This document shows positions 1 through 5,074 of a DNA stretch of 6,625 nucleotides, piece after piece. A model generated the notes under the pieces. That model searched no databases, was not told the origin of the DNA, and saw only the letters and a list, made by a program, of their open reading frames with translations. Location of the stretch: NCBI GenBank assembly GCA_016278585.1, contig JADQBO010000274.1, positions 1-6,625 of the forward strand, in the 5' to 3' direction. The stretch is from Desulfosporosinus sp. Lineage in GTDB: Bacteria; Bacillota; Desulfitobacteriia; Desulfitobacteriales; Desulfitobacteriaceae. Numbering within the stretch: position 1 is the stretch's first letter; each line of letters opens with the position of its first letter. The translations under genes were made by a program, and so were the position numbers.

Positions 1-668
1 ATTTTACCAACCACTTGATTGGTAAGGATTTCAACACCCATTTCTTTAAGGTTATCGATTTCTGTTTGGACAATTTCCTTAGGCAAACGAAACTGTGGGA
101 TTCCGTACATCAATACACCCCCAGCAACGTGCAAAGCTTCAAAAATTGTTACAGCATGTCCGGCTTTTGCTAAGTCCCCAGCACATGCTAAACCAGCAGG
201 TCCAGCTCCGATAATGGCGACACGCTTACCGCTTGGTTCAGGTTTTTCAAAGGTTGATTTTTCAGCTTGCATACCAAAGTCTGCAGCAAAGCGTTCCAGA
301 CGACCAATAGCTACTGACTCTCCCTTGATCCCTAGTATACATTTGCTTTCACATTGGGATTCTTGAGGGCAAACCCGACCACACACAGCAGGGAGAGAAT
401 TTTTTACTTTTAAAACTTTAGCTGCTTCGTGAAAATCTCCTTCGGCAATCTGTTTGATAAAATCTGGAATGAGAACTGACACAGGACAGCCAGCAATGCA
501 TTTAGGATTTTTACATTGTAAACAACGCTTAGCTTCTTCTATGGCTGTTTCTTGTGAGTAACCTAAAGCCACCTCTTCAAAGTTATGCGCTCTTACCTGA
601 GGGTCCTGGCAAGGCATATCATGGCGAGGAACTTTTACTTTTTTTGTACTTTTAACGTTCTCTGTCAT
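1..668 (-). CDS. nfnB: NfnB / GltA-like large flavoprotein subunit (partial, runs off left edge)
   Basis: Large subunit of NADH-dependent reduced ferredoxin:NADP+ oxidoreductase (NfnAB), often annotated as NADPH-dependent glutamate synthase small chain GltA or SudA. Only the first 222 residues of an expected roughly 460 are in the window. Seen directly: eight cysteines in two groups (C49, C52, C57, C61 and C96, C100, C106, C110), the Fe-S layout of the GltD/DPYD family N-terminal domain, then an FAD-binding Rossmann motif GAGPAG at 154-159, followed by GGVLMYGIPQFRLP at 183-196, typical of the family. The ATG overlaps the nfnA stop by one base (TAATG), and AAGGAGGG lies 8 nt upstream inside the end of nfnA, so translation is coupled. 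Known of the family: the complex couples NADH and reduced ferredoxin oxidation to NADP+ reduction in the cytoplasm. The NADPH-binding half is outside the window. A sulfide dehydrogenase or glutamate synthase role cannot be excluded from this fragment, but pairing with NfnA favours NfnAB. Confidence 0.9.
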   Translation of the reverse strand, partial: MTENVKSTKKVKVPRHDMPCQDPQVRAHNFEEVALGYSQETAIEEAKRCLQCKNPKCIAGCPVSVLIPDFIKQIAEGDFHEAAKVLKVKNSLPAVCGRVCPQESQCESKCILGIKGESVAIGRLERFAADFGMQAEKSTFEKPEPSGKRVAIIGAGPAGLACAGDLAKAGHAVTIFEALHVAGGVLMYGIPQFRLPKEIVQTEIDNLKEMGVEILTNQVVGK

Positions 669-1510
669 TAGTGATGCCCTCCTTCATGGTCGCATTCCAG
701 CCGTGCCTTCGCTCGGTTTTCTTCATCTTTAAAATAAGCCAGACGTTTCATGGCTAAATCAAAATCAACCAAATGTCCATCAAACTCCGGTCCATCAACA
801 CAGGCAAATTTTGTCTCATTGCCGACACTAATCCGGCAAGCACCGCACATTCCTGTCCCGTCAACCATAATTGGATTCATGCTAACGATTGTTTTAATAC
901 CTAAAGGCCTGGTATAGTCCACAACAGCTTTCATCATGATCATTGGGCCAATCGCCCAAATTGCTTTAATCTGATGTCCTTGAGCTAAAACCTCGGCAAG
1001 TCCGTCTGTTACGAACCCTTTTACTCCCTGGCTTCCATCGTTTGTGGCGACCACAACTTCGCTACTCACGGCACGCATTTCCTCTTCCAGAATCAGAAGA
1101 TCTGCGCTCCTCGAACCCAAGACGGATATCACGTGATTACCTGCTTCTTTCAAAGCCCGGGCAATCGGGTATATAGGAGCAATCCCTAATCCTCCACCGA
1201 TACAAACAACAGTCCCATAATTCTCAACTTCAGAAGCAACTCCTAAAGGACCCACGAAATCCTGAAATTCGTCCCCTTCATTCATGCGGGTAATGATGGC
1301 GGATGAATATCCAACATCTTGTATAACAATGGTAATCGTACCTTTTTCTCGATCAAAATCCATAACAGTCAGCGGAATACGCTCACTTAGCTCATCAATG
1401 CGGACAATTACAAATTGCCCTGGCTCTACTTTCGCAGCCACGGCAGGTGCATTGACTTCCAATAAAGCAATACCAGTTGCCAATATTCTTTTTTTAACCA
1501 CGTGGTACAT
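668..1510 (-). CDS. nfnA: NfnA-type ferredoxin-NADP+ reductase small subunit (FAD/NAD-binding, [2Fe-2S])
   Basis: Small subunit of the bifurcating NfnAB complex, related to PyrK and often annotated as sulfide/dihydroorotate dehydrogenase-like FAD/NAD-binding protein; 280 aa, the usual size. Domains: an N-terminal ferredoxin-reductase beta barrel with flavin motif RIPLTV at 44-49, an NAD-binding domain with GGGLGIAP at 105-112 and GPM at 188-190, and a C-terminal [2Fe-2S] motif D217-x4-C222-x2-C225-x11-C237. The first ligand position is Asp rather than Cys; structural work on NfnA described one Asp plus three Cys, so this fits NfnA rather than PyrK. The tail is His-rich (CDHEGGHH). Start choice: an in-frame TTG at 1525 would add five residues, but their codons are themselves the Shine-Dalgarno AGGAGGAG; the ATG at 1510 sits 5 nt after it and is preferred. 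The gene is preceded by its own promoter and a repeat-bearing leader, and overlaps nfnB by one base. Confidence 0.92.
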   Translation of the reverse strand: MYHVVKKRILATGIALLEVNAPAVAAKVEPGQFVIVRIDELSERIPLTVMDFDREKGTITIVIQDVGYSSAIITRMNEGDEFQDFVGPLGVASEVENYGTVVCIGGGLGIAPIYPIARALKEAGNHVISVLGSRSADLLILEEEMRAVSSEVVVATNDGSQGVKGFVTDGLAEVLAQGHQIKAIWAIGPMIMMKAVVDYTRPLGIKTIVSMNPIMVDGTGMCGACRISVGNETKFACVDGPEFDGHLVDFDLAMKRLAYFKDEENRAKARLECDHEGGHH

Positions 1511-1529
1511 TTGTCTCCTCCTCAATATA

Positions 1530-1565
1530 GTTATTAATGTTATTAAAGTTATTAATGTTATTAAT
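1530..1565 (-). repeat. 9-bp tandem repeat in the nfnA leader (4 copies)
   Basis: Four back-to-back 9-bp units, read on the plus strand as GTTATTAAT (1530-1538), GTTATTAAA (1539-1547, one mismatch), GTTATTAAT (1548-1556) and GTTATTAAT (1557-1565). On the transcribed strand they form an A/U-only tract with periodic C (ATTAATAAC units) lying between the predicted transcription start near 1609 and the nfnA Shine-Dalgarno. The array ends 20 nt before the ATG. Function unknown: it could keep the leader unstructured, bind a regulator repeatedly, or simply vary in copy number by slippage. Confidence 0.85.
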
Positions 1566-1615
1566 GTATTCGAGATAATTATTCATAATCCTTCATAGTT
1601 GCCAGTAATAATTTT

Positions 1616-1644
1616 ATTATATCCTAGAAAATTAACTATTTAAA
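1616..1644 (-). promoter_or_regulatory. Predicted sigma-A promoter of nfnAB
   Basis: On the minus strand a perfect -10 hexamer TATAAT (1621-1616) lies 17 bp after a -35-like TTTAAA (1644-1639, four of six matches to TTGACA). The predicted start is near 1609, giving a leader of about 100 nt before the nfnA ATG. No better promoter was seen in the 240-nt gap after nusB, so nfnAB is probably transcribed independently of the acc/asp23/nusB genes. Confidence 0.6.
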
Positions 1645-1650
1645 GTAAAT

Positions 1651-1665
1651 CTAAAACGGTTTTAG
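1651..1665. promoter_or_regulatory. Operator-like perfect 7-1-7 palindrome upstream of the nfnAB promoter
   Basis: CTAAAAC-G-GTTTTAG is a perfect inverted repeat with 7-bp arms around one base. It ends 6 bp upstream of the predicted -35 element and is centred about 49 bp upstream of the inferred transcription start, a position typical of an activator or of a repressor that contacts the promoter edge. It does not match the Rex, Fur, PerR or FNR consensus as I know them; the central AAACGGTTT resembles LacI/CcpA-type operators only loosely. The regulator is not identified. Confidence 0.45.
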
Positions 1666-1690
1666 CATTTTATCATTATCATACTATTCT

Positions 1691-1738
1691 AAAAATACAG
1701 ATGATTCAATCTATAGTGAATAAGTCGAATCTAAGCTG
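1691..1738 (-). terminator. Weak terminator-like hairpin downstream of nusB
   Basis: On the minus strand, starting 12 nt after the nusB stop, CAG/CTG ends and arms GATTCGA/TTGAATC (one G-U pair) enclose a 15-nt loop, with a small internal loop between the two helices. The hairpin is followed by TATTTTT. The stem is A/U-rich and interrupted, so it would be weak, but its position between the nusB stop and the nfnA promoter is where the upstream operon should end. Confidence 0.35.
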
Positions 1739-1750
1739 CATTTTTATTAG

Positions 1751-2188
1751 TTAGGTATCAATTTGTCCTTTACGTTCCGCCTTCATAGCATTATCCACAA
1801 TTCGATCTAAGATACCATTAACAAACTTTGCAGATTCTTCTCCGCCGAAACGCTTAGCTAACTCAATAGCTTCATTAAGACTTACTCGACCTGGAATATC
1901 CGGACGGTAAAGAATCTCATACGTTGCTAAACGAATCACATTTCGATCGACATTCGCCATACGACTTATAGTCCAGTCTTGGGCATACGAAGCGATCGTT
2001 CGATCAATATCCTCCTGATGGGCTATTGTACCATCGACAAGTTCTTGGGCAAAGTCCCTACTAGACTCAGGCACCACAAATTCCGCGGCCCAACGTTGAA
2101 CTTCTGATATGGTATTCAACGGTTCTTTCGTCAGGTCCCTTTGAAAAAGAACTTGCAATGCCGTTTCACGGGCTAATCTTCGACTCAA
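1751..2188 (-). CDS. nusB: Transcription antitermination factor NusB
   Basis: All-helical RNA-binding protein that, with NusE (ribosomal protein S10), binds boxA in rRNA leader transcripts and promotes processive antitermination. At 145 aa it has the usual length. Seen: N-terminal SRRLARETALQVLFQ (2-16), the central DWTISRMANVDRNVIRLATYE block (about 71-91) and the C-terminal signature VSLNEAIELAKRFGGEESAKF (about 102-122), then VNGILD. Start: a TTG codon at 2188 with AGGGAGGA 6 nt upstream; an in-frame TAG lies five codons before it and the next Met is residue 77, so TTG is the only reasonable start. The gene follows the DUF2273 gene by 44 nt. In B. subtilis nusB likewise follows the accB-accC-yqhY genes, so this is the conserved locus. 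The genes that often follow nusB (folD, xseA/B) are not here; nfnA follows instead, behind its own promoter. Confidence 0.95.
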   Translation of the reverse strand: MSRRLARETALQVLFQRDLTKEPLNTISEVQRWAAEFVVPESSRDFAQELVDGTIAHQEDIDRTIASYAQDWTISRMANVDRNVIRLATYEILYRPDIPGRVSLNEAIELAKRFGGEESAKFVNGILDRIVDNAMKAERKGQIDT

Positions 2189-2194
2189 GAAAAT

Positions 2195-2202
2195 TCCTCC
2201 CT
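2195..2202 (-). promoter_or_regulatory. Shine-Dalgarno fixing the TTG start of nusB
   Basis: AGGGAGGA on the minus strand is followed by 6 nt (TTTTC-rich) and then TTG. The strength of this site, together with the in-frame TAG overlapping its upstream edge, is what identifies TTG as the nusB initiation codon. Confidence 0.8.
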
Positions 2203-2232
2203 AAGTTACATTATAAATTTAAATTAAGCCCT

Positions 2233-2481
2233 CTAGAACTTGTTAAAATGCTTCTCAAACCATGTTGAAATGTCTTTATGATCATCTTGGCGTTTTCCTA
2301 AAACAAAACCTAACACGGCAAATAAGGCCAATACCAAGGTTCGCCAAAAACCAAGAGTCACCATCAGTAACCCTAGCAAAAATCCTATTGATGTTCCAAA
2401 GAGTTTGCCCGGATGACTCTCCAGTGTCCAATATAAAAACTGTGAAATCTTTGCTCCAACCTTTGCCCAGAACCCACTCAT
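2233..2481 (-). CDS. DUF2273 family small membrane protein
   Basis: An 82-aa protein of the DUF2273 family, found in Firmicutes beside amaP and asp23. Seen: a short amphipathic N-terminus (1-25), two closely spaced hydrophobic segments at about 27-44 and 46-62 separated by the GFWRT turn, the glycine-rich pattern LFGTSIGFLLGLLM and a GKRQ stop-transfer stretch at 62-65, then a charged C-terminal tail ending in EKHFNKF. This suggests a helical hairpin in the cytoplasmic membrane. The ATG overlaps the amaP stop (ATGA, 4 nt) and no convincing Shine-Dalgarno precedes it, so it is probably translated by coupling to amaP. Known of the context: AmaP and this small protein accompany Asp23, which in staphylococci is held at the membrane by AmaP. 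The biochemical role of DUF2273 itself is unknown; a structural part in the anchoring complex is inference. Confidence 0.85.
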   Translation of the reverse strand: MSGFWAKVGAKISQFLYWTLESHPGKLFGTSIGFLLGLLMVTLGFWRTLVLALFAVLGFVLGKRQDDHKDISTWFEKHFNKF

Positions 2482-2993
2482 CGGACTCGTACCGAGCGGA
2501 CCTTTTCTAAGCGACGCACCAGCACTTTCACCTCTGCCACAATAATTCCAGTATAGAGTTCAATATCTTCTTTAACCTTCGTCAGAATTTCTTCAGATAT
2601 TTGAGATATCAAGACACCCTGTTCAAATTGACATAGTACTATAATCTCAAGGCCAGTTTCACGCTGTTTAAGGGTTGATCTTACTTGCAACACGCCCGGC
2701 AACGATTTAGCACTGCGAGCAATAATCTCCTGCAAAGCATCCTGAGAAATTCGAACTTCCCCACCTTTTGATGAGGTTCGAAAGGAATGGTCCGCACTGG
2801 CACGGGGTCGGATAAACAAGAGTAATCCTAGCAAGAGCAAAGCCCCAGCCACAACAAGACTTTCCCAAGGGTTCGCCCTTAACCAGTTAAGTCCTTGAGC
2901 TATTAAAAAATAAGGAAGCCCCCATCCTGTGGCTATGGCCAATATCCAGAGTGCCCCCAGAATTAGTAGGAATCCTAAAATATAAGCCAGCAT
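2478..2993 (-). CDS. amaP: AmaP, alkaline shock response membrane anchor protein
   Basis: Membrane anchor for Asp23-family proteins; 171 aa. Seen: two hydrophobic helices at about 2-21 and 46-62 joined by a loop containing NPWES, then IRPR as the cytoplasmic boundary, and a C-terminal Asp23-like domain from about 76 beginning GGEVRISQDALQEIIARSA and ending in a basic tail (RRLEKVRSVRVR). The start is an ATG at 2993 with AGAAGGG 6 nt upstream. It is separated from asp23 by 52 nt containing a strong hairpin and overlaps the DUF2273 gene by 4 nt. Known of the family: staphylococcal AmaP recruits abundant Asp23 to the membrane, and loss of Asp23 induces cell-envelope stress genes. The same role here is inferred from the domain layout and from asp23 lying directly upstream. 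The Asp23-like half may make it a binding partner of Asp23 by domain homology. Confidence 0.85.
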   Translation of the reverse strand: MLAYILGFLLILGALWILAIATGWGLPYFLIAQGLNWLRANPWESLVVAGALLLLGLLLFIRPRASADHSFRTSSKGGEVRISQDALQEIIARSAKSLPGVLQVRSTLKQRETGLEIIVLCQFEQGVLISQISEEILTKVKEDIELYTGIIVAEVKVLVRRLEKVRSVRVR

Positions 2994-3014
2994 CGTCGTC
3001 CCTTCTTTCAGAAA

Positions 3015-3039
3015 CCCCCCCTGGCATTTCCAGGGGGGG
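3015..3039 (-). terminator. Strong GC hairpin between asp23 and amaP (attenuator or mRNA-stabilising stem)
   Basis: A perfect 10-bp stem (CCCCCCCTGG paired with CCAGGGGGGG) around a 5-nt AAATG loop begins 6 nt after the asp23 stop. Only TTT follows it before TTTCTGAAAG, so it lacks a full U-tract and would terminate poorly or partially. The amaP Shine-Dalgarno lies about 12 nt beyond. The likely effect is to make more asp23 than amaP mRNA, by partial termination or by protecting the asp23 3' end. Confidence 0.65.
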
Positions 3040-3045
3040 CCTTCT

Positions 3046-3441
3046 TTACTTTAGACGGAAGTCTTCTTCTTTGGGTTCCGGTAATGGTTTAAAGTTTACC
3101 CCCTGAACGTGAACATTAGCTTCTACAACTTTGAGACCCGTCATACTTTCAATGGCTTCTTTAACAGCTTCCTGTACACTAAAAGCCACGTCTGGTATTG
3201 ATACACCATAATCCACTACAATAAATAAGTCTACGGCGACCTCATGTTCGCCAACTTCAACTTTAACTCCTTTGGAGAGGTTTTTATTTCTCCCTAACAT
3301 GTGGGCAAGATCTCCAACTAGACCCCCACTCATGCCAACAACACCCTCCACTTCGGAAGCAGCTAATCCGGCAATAACTTCCACAACTTCATCTGCAATT
3401 CGAATAGACCCAAGGGAATTTTCTGTTTCTAAACTTTCCAT
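3046..3441 (-). CDS. asp23: Asp23/Gls24 (YqhY-like) envelope stress response protein
   Basis: An Asp23/Gls24-family protein of 131 aa, a cytoplasmic protein associated with the membrane through AmaP. Seen: the family core GSIRIADEVVEVIAGLAASE (11-30), then VEGVVGMSGG (31-40), a variable loop with GRNKNLSKGVKVEVGEHE (50-67), and DYGVSIPDVAFSVQEAVKEA (77-96) through VVEANVHVQGV (105-115), with an acidic tail. Start: an upstream in-frame extension of 22 codons exists, but its end is the Shine-Dalgarno AGGAGGGG (3457-3450), 8 nt before the ATG at 3441, so the shorter protein is chosen. Context: it lies between accC and nusB, as yqhY does in B. subtilis, where yqhY loss is reported to select mutations affecting acetyl-CoA carboxylase. 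A link between lipid-precursor supply and the envelope is therefore plausible. It appears to have its own promoter and leader. Confidence 0.9.
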   Translation of the reverse strand: MESLETENSLGSIRIADEVVEVIAGLAASEVEGVVGMSGGLVGDLAHMLGRNKNLSKGVKVEVGEHEVAVDLFIVVDYGVSIPDVAFSVQEAVKEAIESMTGLKVVEANVHVQGVNFKPLPEPKEEDFRLK

Positions 3442-3458
3442 GTCATTCACCCCTCCTA

Positions 3459-3490
3459 ATTCGAAGTTCGATGTTCGGTGTTCTGGTTCG
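3459..3490 (-). repeat. Heptanucleotide tandem repeat in the asp23 leader
   Basis: On the minus strand GAACACC, GAACATC, GAACTTC and GAATTAG follow one another with a 7-bp period, preceded by a GAACCA unit of 6 bp. On the plus strand the TTC cores start at 3460, 3467, 3474, 3481 and 3487. The array abuts the asp23 Shine-Dalgarno. The first copies are conserved at GAAC and vary at the next two bases, the usual look of degenerate short tandem repeats. No function can be assigned. Confidence 0.6.
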
Positions 3491-3544
3491 ACTATTGAAC
3501 TTCGCACATTGTAACATATATCGCACGTTTCATAAGTTAACTAA

Positions 3545-3576
3545 ACTATAGATGGAGTATTAACTCCATCTATAGT
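3545..3576 (-). terminator. Perfect 14-bp inverted repeat in the asp23 leader (terminator or attenuator)
   Basis: Arms ACTATAGATGGAGT (3545-3558) and ACTCCATCTATAGT (3563-3576) pair without mismatch around a 4-nt loop. On the minus strand the stem is followed by TTTAGTTAACTT, a modest T-rich tract. It is the only strong hairpin after accC and could end the acc transcript 136 nt past the accC stop. However, it lies about 13 nt downstream of the predicted asp23 transcription start, so it would also be in the asp23 leader, where it could act as an attenuator, a 5' stabilising stem, or as duplex DNA bound by a dimeric protein. Confidence 0.55.
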
Positions 3577-3595
3577 AAGTCTTAATAACGTTGCT

Positions 3596-3624
3596 ATTAT
3601 ACCAAATTAAGGCTGATCTAGCAA
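3596..3624 (-). promoter_or_regulatory. Predicted sigma-A promoter of the asp23-amaP-DUF2273-nusB genes
   Basis: On the minus strand TTGCTA (3624-3619, four of six matches to TTGACA) and a perfect TATAAT (3601-3596) are separated by 17 bp. The inferred start is near 3589, giving a leader of about 150 nt before the asp23 ATG. A 10-bp palindrome CGATCGATCG (3635-3644) is centred about 50 bp upstream of that start. This promoter would allow asp23 and nusB to be expressed independently of accC. Confidence 0.6.
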
Positions 3625-3711
3625 AGTCTAAATTCGATCGATCGTGATTGTTTCGTCGTCGTAGGTTGCTGTCGTTCCAAATTTCAACTATCATATCTCG
3701 AACCACGAATT

Positions 3712-5058
3712 TTACTCCCCTGAGATACGTCGTTGGATAAAGTTAGTATATACTTCTCCACGTTGATAGAAAGCATTGTCTAATACTTTTAAGTGAAATG
3801 GGATTGTTGTATGAATCCCTTCAATAACAAATTCCTCGAGGGCTCGCTTCATACGAGCAATAGCCTCTTGCCTAGTAATACCCCAAACAATCAATTTCCC
3901 AACCATGGAGTCGTAATATGGTGGAACCTTATACCCTTGGTAGACCGCGCTATCAACTCTTACTCCTGGTCCACCAGGAACATGGTAGATCTCAATCGTC
4001 CCTGGTGAAGGCATAAAGTTCTTATCAGGATCTTCCGCGTTGATTCTGCATTCTATTGACCAACCTCGGAGTAGAATATCTTCTTGAGTATATCCCAGCG
4101 GTTCTCCTGCTGCTAAACGAATTTGTTCTTTGACCAAGTCAATCCCGGTTACCAGCTCTGTTACAGGATGTTCAACCTGTATACGGGTGTTCATTTCAAT
4201 AAAATAAAAATCCCCGTGACGATCTAACAAAAACTCAATCGTTCCCGCATTTGAATAGTTGCAAGACTTAGCTGCTTGAACAGCAACTGCGCCCATTTTT
4301 TCTCTTAACTCTGGATTAATGGCACTTGATGGGGATTCTTCAAGTAATTTTTGATGACGACGTTGTAAGGAACAGTCTCGTTCTCCTAGATGGACTACAT
4401 TGCCATAGTTATCTGCTAATATTTGAAACTCAATATGTCTCGGCTCTTCGACGTATTTCTCTAGGTAAACCTCAGAGTTGCCAAACGAAGCCTGTGCTTC
4501 GCTTTGGGCAGCCTTAATGGACTTGCTCAATTCTTTAGCATTCTGAGCAACCCTCATTCCTTTGCCTCCACCACCTGCTGAAGCTTTGATTAATACGGGA
4601 TAGCCAATTTCTTGGGCAACGATCCCAGCCGTTTTTTCGTCTGTGATAACATCTTTAGAACCAGGGACCACTGGAACCCCACTCTCAATCATTGTTTTCC
4701 GAGCCATGGCTTTATCTCCCATAGTTTCAATAACTTTAGGGGATGGACCAATGAATGAGATATTACAGGATTCACATATCTCCGCGAATCGGGCATTTTC
4801 GGATAAAAAACCGTATCCGGGATGAATGGCGTCAACACCGGTTAATTCTGCTGCACTTATGATGTTAGGGATATTAAGATAACTTCTTGTACTTGCCACT
4901 GGGCCAATACAGACTGCTTCGTCCGCCGCCTTGACGTGCAATGCTTCTCGATCCCCCTCAGAAAAAACAGCGACAGTCTCAATATCAAGCTCGCGACACG
5001 CTCGAATGATACGCAAGGCAATTTCCCCGCGATTCGCGATCAGGACTTTCTTAAACAT
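3712..5058 (-). CDS. accC: Biotin carboxylase (AccC / PycA-type subunit)
   Basis: Carboxylates the biotin on BCCP with ATP and bicarbonate, the first half-reaction of acetyl-CoA carboxylase or of a two-subunit pyruvate carboxylase; cytoplasmic. At 448 aa it is the standard AccC length. Seen: N-terminal domain opening FKKVLIANRGEIALRIIRAC, GYGFLSEN at 81-88, ATP-grasp lysines K116 and K158, glycine loop AGGGGKGM at 161-168, RRHQKLLEE at 233-241, metal/active-site block E288-M-N290-T-R292-I-Q294-V-E296-H, and R338 in ECRINAED. These match the E. coli enzyme essentially position for position. Start: the ATG at 5058, with AAGGAG overlapping the preceding TAA stop; an in-frame upstream ATG at 5172 would add 38 residues lying inside the BCCP gene and unlike the family. 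The gap to the BCCP ORF is 13 nt, so they are co-transcribed. accA/accD are not in the window; the adjacent carboxyltransferase suggests pyruvate as one acceptor, with fatty-acid synthesis a likely second use. Confidence 0.96.
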   Translation of the reverse strand: MFKKVLIANRGEIALRIIRACRELDIETVAVFSEGDREALHVKAADEAVCIGPVASTRSYLNIPNIISAAELTGVDAIHPGYGFLSENARFAEICESCNISFIGPSPKVIETMGDKAMARKTMIESGVPVVPGSKDVITDEKTAGIVAQEIGYPVLIKASAGGGGKGMRVAQNAKELSKSIKAAQSEAQASFGNSEVYLEKYVEEPRHIEFQILADNYGNVVHLGERDCSLQRRHQKLLEESPSSAINPELREKMGAVAVQAAKSCNYSNAGTIEFLLDRHGDFYFIEMNTRIQVEHPVTELVTGIDLVKEQIRLAAGEPLGYTQEDILLRGWSIECRINAEDPDKNFMPSPGTIEIYHVPGGPGVRVDSAVYQGYKVPPYYDSMVGKLIVWGITRQEAIARMKRALEEFVIEGIHTTIPFHLKVLDNAFYQRGEVYTNFIQRRISGE

Positions 5059-5067
5059 GCTCTTTTT

Positions 5068-5074
5068 CTCCTTA
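5068..5074 (-). promoter_or_regulatory. Shine-Dalgarno of accC overlapping the BCCP stop codon
   Basis: On the minus strand TAAGGAG combines the BCCP stop codon TAA with the AAGGAG ribosome binding site of accC, followed by 9 nt and the ATG at 5058. This fixes the accC start and implies translational coupling of carrier and carboxylase, which function as a complex. Confidence 0.75.

Noticed and set aside
19..366. Open frames on the plus strand opposite nfnB, nfnA, asp23, accC and the BCCP fusion (for example 19-366, 1284-1598, 3272-3514, 5376-5690)
   Set aside because: Each lies antisense to a gene with clear family motifs, has no recognisable domain and no convincing SD; composition fits mirror reading of real codons.
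1530..1565. Dehalobox/FNR-like TTAAT...ATTAA pairs within the 9-bp repeat
   Set aside because: The half-sites are 3 bp apart instead of 4, lie downstream of the promoter, and follow automatically from the tandem repeat.
1665..1682. Fur-box-like TGATAATGATAAAA upstream of nfnA
   Set aside because: Only the first half resembles the 7-1-7 Fur consensus; the second half lacks symmetry, so it is likely A/T-rich chance similarity.
1709..1717. The 9-mer ATCTATAGT shared between the nusB-nfnA gap and the asp23 leader inverted repeat (3568-3576)
   Set aside because: One shared A/T-rich 9-mer between two A/T-rich intergenic regions is expected by chance, and the contexts differ.
2210..2238. Possible promoter between the DUF2273 gene and nusB (TATAAT at 2215-2210 on the minus strand)
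   Set aside because: The -10 is perfect but the hexamer 17 bp upstream (TTCTAG) matches -35 poorly, and the stretch is simply A/T-rich; co-transcription from the asp23 promoter is enough.
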